Origin: Archegozetes longisetosus
Taxonomy: Eukaryota; Arthropoda; Arachnida; Sarcoptiformes; Trhypochthoniidae
Direction: 5' to 3'
DNA length: 64,000 nucleotides
Assembly: GCA_018873245.2 (NCBI GenBank)
Contig: JAEMBT020000002.1
Coordinates: 6,546,001-6,610,000, forward strand
In this document: piece by piece, positions 48,908 to 60,723 of the stretch
Position numbering within the stretch: the stretch's first letter is position 1
Layout of the letters: each line of letters opens with the position of its first letter
Position numbers and translations under genes: made by a program
The notes under the pieces: generated by a model
What the model saw: the letters and a program-made list of their open reading frames with translations, nothing else
Told to the model about the DNA's origin: nothing
Databases searched by the model: none

Positions 48908-51900
48908 TATTATTAATATAAGTAATAATTATTGGAATTGAATAAAAGAAATAAAATAAAATTTAATTATTATTAACGTTGTATTGCATTTGATTGTCAC
49001 CGGTGTTAGACAACTGAGTATATGAATGAACTAATAATAGACTAATTATAGACTACTTATTAACTAAATATCAATTATTAATTAATTATTATTATCTATT
49101 TATATAACTAAATATATTTGCTTTAAAACTTTCAACTAATAGAAATAACAAAAACTTTGAGATAAACTAATATAATAATTGAGTTATTGCATCAAAATTA
49201 GTTGCCATCAGGTGTTCAACAGTACATTCTTTATACTACAACATTTCAGGTCAATCTCATTTTAATGTTGTTTTATATTAATCCATATTATTATTTAAGC
49301 TCTATATCATGTGAATTGAGCACATAAACATGTAATCCTTGTATTCCTATATCTGTCTCTCCTCTAGTCTAACATTAGTTATATTTTTGAACGCCACTAA
49401 CGCCACGCTTCTATTTGTTTTATGCTATTCCATCAAGTTTTCATATCGTTTATCAACTTTACTAGCTTTATACGACTAAATTTTCCATTTCAAATTAAAC
49501 TAATTCAAATTAAATCATTTTAAAATTAGTTTAATATTCTAATAGTGAACTGTTTCAATGAATCATTTTTGTTTAAATAAATAGTTTGTCGCGTGTGTCG
49601 CTCGTATAATTAGTTTTATTATTGTAGATGCACTTTGAAAGCCCTTCAAGTGTTTTTGTGCTAACTTTCTATTCAATTATGCTTTCAGTGAGGGCACGAC
49701 TGGTTCGCTCTAACTTCAACGTTTTCAAGTACTAATCAAACCTTTTGGCATCAAATTTAAAATATGAACTTATGTCTTCCAGAAGTATCAAAATCAACTT
49801 AATTGTTCGATCTTGATGATATTTATTTCCATTGTATATAATGAAAACTTAATAAAAGTTGAATCAAATCTTGAAAACTTGCAAACATGCCAAAAATTAG
49901 TAACAACTATTAATGTTCCGCTCACCCTATCTCCACAGAAAGTTTCATATTAGGATGTAATCGAACTCAACAGTAATACTGATAAGACATCAATTTTGAG
50001 AAAAGTCTTTGTCAACATATCAATCAAAATAAAACTCATCAATCGATCAATAATGAACCTATAGAATAGTGTCTGTTTTTGCGACGTTTTTGTAATCAAA
50101 ACATGTCTTCAATGTGTTCGTAAAATAAATGAAATAACTTAATTGAAATTGCAATAATTTGCGTCAATTGAATAGCTTCAAAATCAATTTGATAAAGGGT
50201 ACCGAGAATGCTGCTTAATTTACGAATTTGATTCATTTTACGAGCACGTCAATTACATGCTTTAATTACAAAACACCGCAATAACAAATACTGTTTTATA
50301 GACTCATTGTTTGACTGATTGGTGAGTAATCAGTTTTAATTTTATTGATATTTTAATAGATTTTTGTGAAAATTGATAACTCATCAATATTACTATTGAG
50401 TTGAACTGCATGCTAATGAAGTTTTATATGCATAAATTCAAAGCCAATAAAGTTATCAAAATTTGAGCTGTGCTTCAGTTACCCAACAGAAATTTAATGG
50501 CTTTACAATTTGTTATTACATCATAAGTAAAATATTAGTTTATTTGTGAACAATTAATGGAATAAAAGCACACTTTTCATTATATAAGAATCAATTTTAT
50601 AAACGTAAGTAGAATTTCAATTGTTAATTGCAATGCTCACAACTTATAATTAGGTTTAATATTTGTATCTAATCATTTATAGTGATCTAATCAATGCTTC
50701 ACTAATCATTACGGTTATACTCGAATCTAAAATATTTATTACTTTTAACTCAGCTAAAAGGAAAGAATTTTTTTCCGAATATCATAAATTCCTACAATTA
50801 CGTGTTAGATTCAAACTTATGCCTAAGTTTTCTGATTCAGTGGCAATAATAAAGTATTTTAAGCGGAAGACAATTAGAAAACATTTAAATCTATCAAACC
50901 CACAATTTTTCAGTTGGTATTAGTGATAGTAAAGTAGTTGTAAAGAGGAACTAACGATAATCCTTAGAGAAGGAAATGAAAATTTTCTAACATCAGAAAA
51001 CATTTGTTTAAACCTTGAAACATACTATAGTTTAAATGTTTTAAAGTTTAATCTTCAAAATGAATATAAAATGCTAATTATTTATTGCTATCATACTATT
51101 TGAGTGAATTTGTTTTGCACAAATATTATGTAAGTCTTACTTTTTACGATCCAAACTTCTCCCAAATCATATCATTAATTTAATGAGTTCTTTAAATATT
51201 GCAGTCAAATTTTCAAGTCATTCAAGACCTTATTTTCAATTCCTAAATTTAAACTTAGCTGAAAGACAATCAACTGTAAGAAAAGGAGACGAATAATGAA
51301 AAAAAAATGGATAGAACTCAAAGTTTGAACAAAAAGTCAAAAGTAAAAATGGATCAGGCATTAGAACAAGTGAAAAGACATGTCTAGAATTAATTAACAA
51401 GATTTACTCTAGAAAAAAATAATGAAAGTTCATTAACATTAAATTTGATTATTGCTTTAGTTTGTGAAATTAAGGATGACCTTCATATCAATCATAGAAT
51501 TAGTTCTCATAGCTCAAAAGAAGATATTCATCTTAAAGATGCTTTAACGCTGATGAAAAGTACGAAAATATAAGCAAATAACTAGTTCTCAGATTGATAT
51601 ATTATTTTAATCACAACTTTCATCATTCAATCGTACTTAATAACTGTTTATGTTTAGTTTAAGTTCATTTTGAGAGCAAATCAATATCTCATTTAAAGAC
51701 ATGCAAGTAGTTATCAATTGAATAAATAACAAACTTTTACCTCATTTCAAATAAGAAATTCAAATTCATTTTTCAATCTCTCGCTACTTTTCATTAAAAT
51801 AATTAAGCTTTCTTAAACTTAATTTCTGAACCAAACACACAAAATGATAGAAAAATAAAAAATAAAAGATTTTTTTGGGGAAGATCAAACACAAATACAT

Positions 51901-54223
51901 TATTGAACTTGTTATCATTTGATTATTGATGACATTCTCACGCATTTTTATGGAAATCGCAGAGAAGTCAATTATGCACGAAATATCTTTTGGATCAATT
52001 AATAATCAAACCGTTAAAATATATTTCGCAGAAATGATTGCGGTTTTAATAGATTTGCATAAAAAGGATTGGCGCCACAGGATCTAAAGTGAGAAAATAT
52101 TTTCGTAGTTACGTCTAACAAAAGTCCGGATCTTAGAGATGTGAAAATAAATGATTTGGTTTATCTCAATATGCTTATAGACTCTGAAAAGGTATTATAA
52201 AGTGTGGCCACTTCAATGGCACGAGATAGTTATACAGCCCGCTTCAAATTGATAAATCCAGTAAAATTGATTGAGGAAAACAGTGTGCGCTGGTATTTGC
52301 AGTGAAAAGTTTTGTTGTAATGCATAGTGGAAATTGTTTCATTAAGAGATTTCGATTTGTTATTTAACTGTTTTGTCTTAAAGAAAAATACCAACAAATA
52401 AGTTTTTACATCAGTTTGAAAAGGGGAAATTGATGGATTATCGCTGATGAATCTACCTTCTCTTCAAATCGGCGCTAAAATCAGATTTTAGAGAAGATCG
52501 GGTGAAATTTTATTTGAAACTAAAGCTCTCTAAAACAACAATTTGGAGAACCCCCAGTGGAAATCCGTTCATTAAACGCACAAAAATAAAATGCAAACCT
52601 GTACTTAAAGATCATCATTAAGTTAACTAGACTTGAATTTGCACGTAAACACATGTTGTGGACACAAGATTGGAATAAAGTTATATTTAGCGATGAGAAT
52701 ATGTTTAATCTTGAGGATCCCGATGGATTTTATCATTAGCATGACCGTGAAGAGGAAAAAATTGTTCTTAAAACGTGTTTTTTGTAGTAGTTCTGTAATT
52801 GTACGGGCAGGCTTTAGGTTCTATGAGAAAACACATATAGCATTTAATAGCCATAAAATTGATTCTATAGATTCTATATTAAAATATTGAGTACTCATTT
52901 AGTACTATTTGCATTTAATATTTTGGGTGAAAACTGGATTCTACAAGGTAATGCTAGAATTTATACATCCAATGCTACTAAAGGTTAGTTCAAAAGTAAA
53001 AATATAAAAGTTATCGACTGGCCATAGATTTCTCCAGACTTAAGTCTCATCGAAAATCTTTGGAGACAACTTGTGAGAGCTGTTTATGCGAATAAACAAT
53101 AAAATTCAGTTTCTCAACTTAAGCAACAAATTAATGATTGTTAGGAAGAAATAAATGCGAAGTTACTTCAAAAACTCGTTAATTCTATGCCAAATGGAAT
53201 ATTGAAGATCATAACGAAGAATGGAGGAACTATTGATTATTAGTTATTAAGTATCTATTGCTTACTTAACTTTTTGTTAGCTAGGTTATCACGTTGAACG
53301 CTATGTTTTGCTTCAATGCTTTATAGATTCTCCGACATAAGATCGAAGAGAAAATACCGAATCAAAAAAGATCAAATCAATAATATCGAAAACAAATACA
53401 CCGAATGCGACATATGATCGAGTGCGAGATAAGGCAAAATACAATATGATTTAAAATTTAAATTGATATTTATATATTATACTTTTATTTTAAATTTATT
53501 TGAATTTGTGAAACTATATACAATAAAAGCTCGATATAACGATGTAACGATATAAGTTCTGTTTTTCTTTAGATTTGAATCAAAAGTTTTAGTCAACCGA
53601 TTGTTGTCTCGAGAGATTTTGTCAAACATTCAAATTGTATTTGAAATTCAGAATTAATCTAAAGAAGTTGATCGAAATAACACAAAACACACTCGACTTT
53701 AGTTTAAAATCATAGACAGTATTGTTGAGACACTAATAATACTATAAGTTTAGGCTTTGGTCATTTACAGGTCTTTATCTGTATTCCATTGACTTAAAAA
53801 TAAGAGTGATTTCCAACAATATTGTCTATTATTCTCACTAAAAGGTACTAATGATTGAAATTAAAAGAATCTGATGCTCAACACTATTAATCGCAATAAA
53901 GTGATTAACAATTAAATCACATATAAGTATAATCAGATTTGTAATTATTCCAACGGTTTTTATTTGTTAAGTTTCATCAGTTATTCAGTTCTTAGAGTAG
54001 TTTTGTTTGCATTCTCTTCAATAGGAGAAAGTTTTAGATATCGATTGTACTGAAAATGAGTTCGAATTCAATCAAATCTAAAGGACTAAAAGCCAACAAA
54101 AACAAGTTATCGCTCAGGAAAAACATGTCCAAAGCGGTTACCATTAATTTGATTAATACAAACACTGCGTAAATCACTTAAAACAACTGTTAAGTAGAAT
54201 ATAAGTAATTAAGACTTGATTTC
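48908..54223. other. Intergenic region with a dead transposon
   Basis: Apart from the Tc3-like relic at about 52500-53245, this 5.3-kb stretch shows no gene. The left end is the promoter and 5' UTR side of the kinase. The frame at 50663-50923 begins at TTG and shows no domain. A pair of similar short blocks (CGACATAAGATCGAAG and CGACATATGATCGAGT) lies at about 53334-53425. A GCTCGATATAACGATG motif near 53530 resembles pogo/Tc1-type ends but has no visible partner. Confidence 0.5.
52500..53245 (+). pseudogene. Degraded Tc3-like (Tc1/mariner) transposase
   Basis: The conceptual translation keeps clear transposase blocks separated by stops and shifts: LSKTTIWR near 52530, LEFARKHMLWTQDWNKVIFS then DENMFNLEDPDG (52633-52735), GNARIYTSNATK (about 52950), SPDLSLIENLWRQLVRAVYA (about 53034-53093), VSQLKQQINDC and a C-terminal KLLQKLVNSMPN-ITKNGGTIDY. 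The first acidic residue (FSDE) and the last (IEN) of the DDE triad are present. The second Asp, expected in a QDNARIH-type motif, is lost (LQGNARIY). Internal stop codons and a diverged middle (about 52760-52920) make it inactive. The N-terminal DNA-binding region and matching terminal repeats could not be identified. Confidence 0.88.
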
Positions 54224-56712
54224 ATGTCCAGCAATGAAAGACTCGAGTGGATGAATGAATTGCTTCAACTCCGAAATAACGGCGTATTTGTTGACTCGAC
54301 TGTTATTACATCGAACTCAAAAAAGTTTGCCATCGATCGGAATGTATTTTCTGCTGCCAGTCCTTACTTTAAGGCTCTCTTTTCAAACACCTTTTACTCT
54401 GAAAATCAAAGTCGAGAAGTCTTTTTACCCGACATCTCATCCGATGTGATGCAAATCATTGTTCATTTTGTATATATCGGACAACTGAATGGATTGAATG
54501 AATCAAATATCGAGAAATTGATTTGTGCCGTCAACAGACTCCAAATAATTGGAGCCATCGATTACTGCAATCAGTATTTGATCGAATCGTTGACTCGGAA
54601 TAATTGCATAAGTCATATAACAATTGATTTGATTTCAATAATTCAAAGATATTCTCAAACTTTTTTAATCATATTTCAGGAATCTATCAGTTGTCGAGAA
54701 TGTATTTGATGCAAAGCGTTTTAGAAAAAGCAAAACAATTGATTCTTTACAACTTTTCATCAGTAAGAACCACATTCTTTCAGACAATCAATTTGTGATC
54801 AATTTTTTAAACTAATTTAGGTTTGGAGAGAGTGCGAACATTTTCTCAAATTGAGTTGCGATCAAATCACAGATCTGTTCGGTGACGACCGATTGAATGT
54901 AAGTCGAGAAGAAATGACTTATTCTTCTTTGTTATCATGGATTTCAGCCAACAATCAAAGAGTCGAACACTTCCCTAAGTTATTAAAGTTAGTCAGATTT
55001 GGAAATTGTTCGTTAAAGTAAGAACTCAAGCTTTGCATAACATTCAAAACCAATAAATGACTGAAAACTGAATTATGTAATTAATAATTAAAAGGTTTGT
55101 TTCGACAATGGTTTACGAGAATTGTCTCGTTTCCTCTAATCCACAACTAAGGCAATACATTGAGAGAGTATTGGCTGTGCTCAATGACATCCATTTGCAT
55201 CCACTGCCATCAAAGTTTGACATTAATTTGCATCCATTTTTGAGACCAAGAATACCGACAGATATTTTATTTGTATTCGGTGGTTGGAGTTGTTCTAACG
55301 CAACAAACACTCTCGAGACATATGACTGTCGCGTTAATAAGTGGTATTTAGCAGACGACACAAGTTTTCGGTCAGATTTTGTTCAATATTTCTTTTCGAT
55401 CAACTGATTAACAGATTGTTTTGTTTTAGTTCTGGTCCATATCGTGCATATCACGGTTTGGTACATCTGAATGGATTGATTTACATAATCGGTGGCTTTG
55501 ATGTAAGACTTGAATCAAATTTAGTGTTTTTAAGTTAATCATTGGTTTTTCACAATTAAGGGAAGACAACATTTCAATTCTGTCATTGCATTCAACCCAT
55601 TGGAGAAGACATGGATCAACAGATCATGTATGCATTGGGCAAGGTTCTCTACATTGGTTCTTGATTTTATTTTGTTTGCATGACTTCAATGTTAATCGAA
55701 GTAATCATTTATTGTTTTAATACTGAAACAGATGTTACGTAAGTGTTGCACTTTGTGACGGACTTATATATGCGATCGTAAGATTTGACTACTTTTCTCA
55801 AACTAAACTGTTTCTCATTTGAAATCATTGTTTTTGTACTTTAGGGCGGTTTTGACGGAACTGTCAGAACGAGTTCAGCAGAAGTCAGTTTTCTATTTGA
55901 TTCTACTATTGTTTTGTTTGTTAAGTCAATTCAATTTTTCACTTCTGATACAGAGATATGATTATAGAGAGAATCAGTGGTATCTAATCGCACATATGAA
56001 CCATAAGAGAAGTGATGCCTCTGCGACCGAATTAGAGGGTTATTCCTAAATGTCAAAACTGTTTAAATCTCTGATAATCTCTCAACAATTTATTCTGATT
56101 TTAGGTAAAGTTTATATTGTCGGCGGTTTCAATGGTATGGATAAAGCTAAAATACTTTTGTTCAATTTTTATATCTACACTAAAAGCTGTTTTTGTCATT
56201 GATTAATAGGTAGTGAAGTATTAAACACCGCTGAAGTTTACGATCCATCTGTTAATGAATGGACTTTTATCACTCCAATGAATCGTCCGCGAAGTGGTGT
56301 CCAATTGGTTCAGTTCGACAATTGTTTATATGCTGTGGGAGGAAATGATGGAATCTCAAGACAAACATCTTTAGAGAGATATGAACCAAAATACAAAAAG
56401 TGGATACTTTTGGCCGATATGAATATTCCGCGATCAAACTTTGCGAGCGCTGTCTTAGAAAACCTCATTTATGTCATCGGAGGTTTTAATGTATAACTAA
56501 TTAATTGTTTGTGAAAATGTAAAACTTCATTATAAACCTTTGAATTATAGGGATCGACCACAATATCAGATGTTGAGGCATATGATCCAATAACAAATAG
56601 TTGGCAACAAATGTGGAAAATGAATGAACACAAAAGTGCACTGAGTGCGTGTATCGTCAATCAGTTAGAAAATGGTCAACAATACACTTGGCTTAGAAGA
56701 CAATTGAAGTAA
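54224..56712 (+). CDS. KLHL10-like BTB-BACK-kelch protein (CUL3 adaptor)
   Basis: Twelve exons: 54224-54611, 54680-54762, 54821-55017, 55095-55370, 55430-55502, 55561-55643, 55732-55777, 55845-55883, 55954-56038, 56105-56134, 56210-56490 and 56551-56712. Every phase closes, giving 580 residues (KLHL10 is about 608). A BTB domain occupies about 15-125 (VFSAASPYFKALFSNTFYSE, EKLICAVNRLQIIGA). BACK follows to about 240. About six kelch repeats from residue 278 show the diglycine blades: FVFGGWS, IYIIGGFD, IYAIGGFDG, VYIVGGFNG, LYAVGGNDG and IYVIGGFNG. PYRAYHGLVHLNG, RCYVSVAL and KRSDASATEL closely match KLHL10 as I remember it. KLHL10 pairs with CUL3 in germ cells (spermatid caspase control in flies), so a testis role is inferred. 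Introns are 58-114 bp; one exon is only 30 nt. Confidence 0.9.
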
Positions 56713-57413
56713 AGTTGTCCTAAAGTAAACAAACTCATAAAGCTTAGTACCACTACATAGTCAAAAATTGACATTCAAAATTTCAGTCAGAATTTTAATT
56801 TAGGCCGTTGTGTATTAATTGTTTTATTATAAACTAAAGGGCTATCAGAGTTCAGGTATTTTACTAAAAGTTACTATTGACTAGTATTTTATTAAGAATC
56901 GCAATTATATAAAATATTTTAGCTCTCATTCAACTTAAACTAGATAAATTAATTGTTTAGTTAAAAATAAATATAGTAATTTCACATTAGAAAAGTAAAA
57001 ATATTTATAAAGTTTATATTGTAAAAATAGTTGAACTATTATCACATTTTAAACGTATTGCTGTTTGTACGGCATCATTAAAATGACCATACCTATATTA
57101 ATGATAAAAAGTTTTAAGTTCTATAGCAATTTCATCTATTAAACTATCCAGCAAACAATTTTCTCAACAAAATATATACTAAAATATATAGTATTCGAAC
57201 TTTCTATTCAACGACTGTACTGTAGTTTATAAAATATTCTTAATCTTATCATTTTGGTAGTCATTCAAAATTGAACTATTAATTTGTGTTTTATTGGAGC
57301 TTATCTATTGATCGAAGTCATTGATAGCTAAAGTTTTCGAAGATTCAATCAATTTTGAATGAATCAGTACTATAGAGATCTGACAGAGCAGTCAATCACT
57401 TGCTGTGAATTGT
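56713..57413. other. Convergent 3' region between KLHL10-like and MFS genes
   Basis: About 700 bp of AT-rich sequence holding the 3' UTRs of two convergent genes. AATAAA-like runs are present near 56967. Nothing else was seen. Confidence 0.55.
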
Positions 57414-59169
57414 TTACGCGTAACTATATCTAAAAATTTTGTTCAGATAATTGCTGTCTGAATAAGTACAATACATACTGATTGCGTTCATCACTCCAAC
57501 TGTTGTAAAAGTAGGGAACCAGCCAAATGTGTTCAATTGCCACTGAAATACTGGACTCATTATCATACTAAATACCGCCTAAAATTGACAATTGTATGAT
57601 TAGTTGGAAACAATAATTAACTTTAATAGACTTACAGGTCCAGTATGGATAACACCATAAATCGCTGTTGCGTTCAGGTCTCCGAATTTGTGCACAACTT
57701 CTGGAAGATAGCACGAAAATAAACCAACGGTTGTAAAATATAACAGAAAACTCCAAACGGGAAACAATATTTTCTCATAATAACGGCTGCAGATTATCAG
57801 AGTGAATAGAGATGTTGATAGTATTCCGTTGATTAAACACACGTTGTTCTAAACGTAAAAAAACAATCAAATATAAAAAATTGTCATAATCGCTCTTAAA
57901 TGGAACGTTTGTCGTAAAACATGGATAAACCTAGTTTTAAATGTATGTTCAACTTTCAGAAAACTCATTCTAATAATCTATTGGGGCAAATTTCAGATAC
58001 AAGAGATGAGAATAAGTTTTAAAAACGTTTAGAATTAAAAAATAGTTAGATATCTTACCCTAAATTTGAGATGATCTAATGTTTTACCCCAAAAGACTCC
58101 CCCGATTCCATTAACAATAAAATTCAATGCAAGAACAACAGCTAAATAGTGGTCATCAGCTATAAAAGTTTGGCCAAATGCTTTAATCATAGTTCCAATC
58201 AAATAAGCAGATTGTGTACCCAAACCAAATGTGATCCACAAAATGTAGAAGTAGCGGGTTTGAGCTGCTTGTCTCAAAGTATAACTGGCTGGGATTTTGC
58301 ATAAACTTGCACTTTCATTACCATCAGCTAACACTAAATTAGTGCGACTTCCACTGGAATTGCGATAATTGTGATTTATTTCTATATAAGTCTCTTTTGA
58401 ATTGAATATCAAACATGTTGCTATTAATCCGATTGAGCCATAAATTATTCCCAAAACTATGAATAAATCAGGAACTCGTGACAATAGCTCTTTTTCATCG
58501 AAATATCTAAATTTAAAGTAAGATAAGATCAATTCTAATGATAATAAACTGACTAAATTTAGTTACCCTTCAGAGTTTGGCTTGGAGTTATTTGGATTTA
58601 CGTAAAACGTTTGAATTTGAGTGAATATGAATGAACTGAAAGCGTTTGAACCAGTTATCACACCAGTTACTAATCCTTTGTTGTTAGGAAACCATTTAAT
58701 GCAATTAACAATGATTGCGGTATACATGAGGCCACCGCCAACATTTTGCAAAAATCCGAACGTTAGTAACACATAAACGAATGAGTACTTCAGCGATAAA
58801 GAAGTTAAAGCTATTGAACCACTTGAGGAGTAAAATGATCAAAGTCAATAATAGAGATTAAATGAGTTAAGATAATTATATAGCTTGTCAAACTAACCAT
58901 AATATAACAGTCGAAATTAGACAAAGAAGTTTAGTTCCAATTCTGCTTGTTATATAACCACTTAATATTGTTAATATGGTAAATGTCGTTACCCCTACTG
59001 ATATAAACCAAACACTTTGCCCGTAATTCGCCTCTTTCGATCCATTTTCACGTAAATAGGAAGTTATATATGTATTCAAATTACCAAATGTATTAACTGA
59101 ACCGATCATCAAATGAAGTAATGAACTCCCGACCAGTGTTGAGATCTTTTTTACTTTGTGTAATTGCAT
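57414..59169 (-). CDS. MFS transporter of the OFA / monocarboxylate-carrier type
   Basis: Five exons: 59169-58898, 58821-58567, 58506-58059, 57848-57636 and 57578-57414. Phases close, giving 450 residues. The ATG at 59169 is preceded in frame by TAA. The hydropathy reads as a 12-segment major-facilitator carrier with a central polar loop (about 205-255). Landmarks are GSVNTFGNLNTYI in TM1, SGYITSRIGTKL in the TM2-3 region, QNVGGGLMYTAI and KWFPNNKGLVTGVITG before and in TM5, and FIVNGIGGVFWGKTLDH in the second half. The G-x-G-x-G/KWFP..KGL..G pattern is that of oxalate:formate-antiporter-like (OFA) and monocarboxylate carriers, which exchange or co-transport small organic acids. The substrate cannot be read from sequence. 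Multiple introns argue against recent bacterial transfer. Confidence 0.85.
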
Positions 59170-60723
59170 CACTAGTTATATGACTACCTTTCAAGTTAGT
59201 AGACTTTTAAAGTTTGTTCAGTTTGTAGAGTTTATTACTTAGAAAAACCTCAATATTCGTATACTTTGATGACTAATTAAGTTGATATTTATAGACCGAT
59301 TCGGCGTTGAAAACCAGCAGATAAGTATACAATACACTAAATACCAATTATGTTATGATCGGAATGCTTCACTTTTAATCATTTTTGCTAGACTTCAAGT
59401 TATTCGCCTAATTATTCAATTTAATCTTTTTTTAGCTTAAATAATATTATCAATTCACTACACGTATATAATTTTATCTGAAGTATCTCAAAAGTTATCA
59501 ATTGATCTGTTGTTTTAGCTCAAATAACTTGACAGCTTAAAAAAATTTCACCACAAGTTGTGCACAAGTACGAGTACTCATATGATTTTTACTCAATATT
59601 GTAATTATGTCAGTAGTACCACATTATAGTATCTAAAGTAGTGGTAGCTTAAGCTATTATTTATTGTTCATTACGTATGCTCGTGAGACCTTCACTTTAT
59701 TAAAAGGAAGGACTCTCAATGTCATATTAATTCACTTTCAGACTTTCGATTTGTTTACTTAGTCATATTTTATAGTTTCTAAGATAATTGAACTGATTAG
59801 GGTTTTGAGTATTTAAATTAAGTGGTTCGAGGTTGTTCATGTTCAACAGTATTTAATGTGTTTGACTAGATTTTTAACCAATATATTTGATCAGATCCAT
59901 TGAAACACTTGAAAACAAAACAATTTGATCAGTTTATTGGTTTTATAAGAATTTGGGTATAAAAATTAGAAAAAAATGCAAAAGATTGAGCACTATTAAC
60001 TAAACTAACTCAATCTAAACAATTTAATCTAAACGATTAATCTAGCAAAGAGATAAGTTACCATCGTTGAAAAGATAGTAGAATTACGTAACAAAACTTC
60101 AGTGATGGTTATGCAATTAATCCCACTGATTTTCCTAAATTCAATTTGCTTATTTTGTTAAGTTTAACTTAGTCATTTTGTTAGATTCGAGTTGTTCGTT
60201 TTGTTAAACTGAACTTGCTCATTTTGTTAATTACAAAAACCAGTTTTCAATAAGTTTAAATAAAAAAATAACAACAAATATTTGGTAATTTAATTAAGGA
60301 TGAACAAATTTTACAAATATTTAATAATATCATTTCTAGAATACACTGAATAAATATTCCTAAAAAAATATTGATCCAAAATTTGGCGCTCTTTTGAGTC
60401 ATGCAATACTTCCAACTCGACTGAAAGCTGATCGGCTTTTGAGAGCAAAATACGCCGACGAATTGTAAGCAAAAGTGGGAATAGGATAGAAGGCTATTAA
60501 CCGGAAAATTCAGCTGAAAATGTATGACAAAACAGATAAGGGATAAACTACGTAATGTATAAACGAAAGTATAGAATAAGCCTTGAATTGAATGACTGCA
60601 TCATCACTTGGGCCCAATTTTAATACAAATTAATTGATATTACTATAATATAAACATTTCATTTGTATTTGGGCGACATTAAAGTTGTTTTATTTAATAT
60701 TTAAATATAAATAATTGTGAGAA
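59170..60723. other. Divergent intergenic/promoter region (MFS and SEC24)
   Basis: About 1.55 kb between two divergently transcribed genes, so both promoters should lie here. It includes a four-copy 23-bp tandem array at 60141-60232. No further gene was found. Confidence 0.55.
60141..60232. repeat. 23-bp tandem repeat, four diverged copies
   Basis: Copies at 60141, 60164, 60187 and 60210 share the core TYRTTTTGTTARNT, preceded by an AACTTGCTC-like block. The period is exactly 23 bp for all four units, with several substitutions between copies. The array lies about 490 bp upstream of the SEC24 start codon. Confidence 0.85.

Noticed and set aside
50663-50923. 86-codon plus-strand frame preceded by a TATAG
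   Set aside because: It starts at TTG, has a strongly AT-driven Lys/Phe/Ile composition, no recognisable motif and no companion exon.
52633-52890. 85-codon open frame inside the transposon relic
   Set aside because: It is an out-of-frame shadow of the Tc3-like transposase, whose true frame shows the conserved FARKHM and FSDE blocks.
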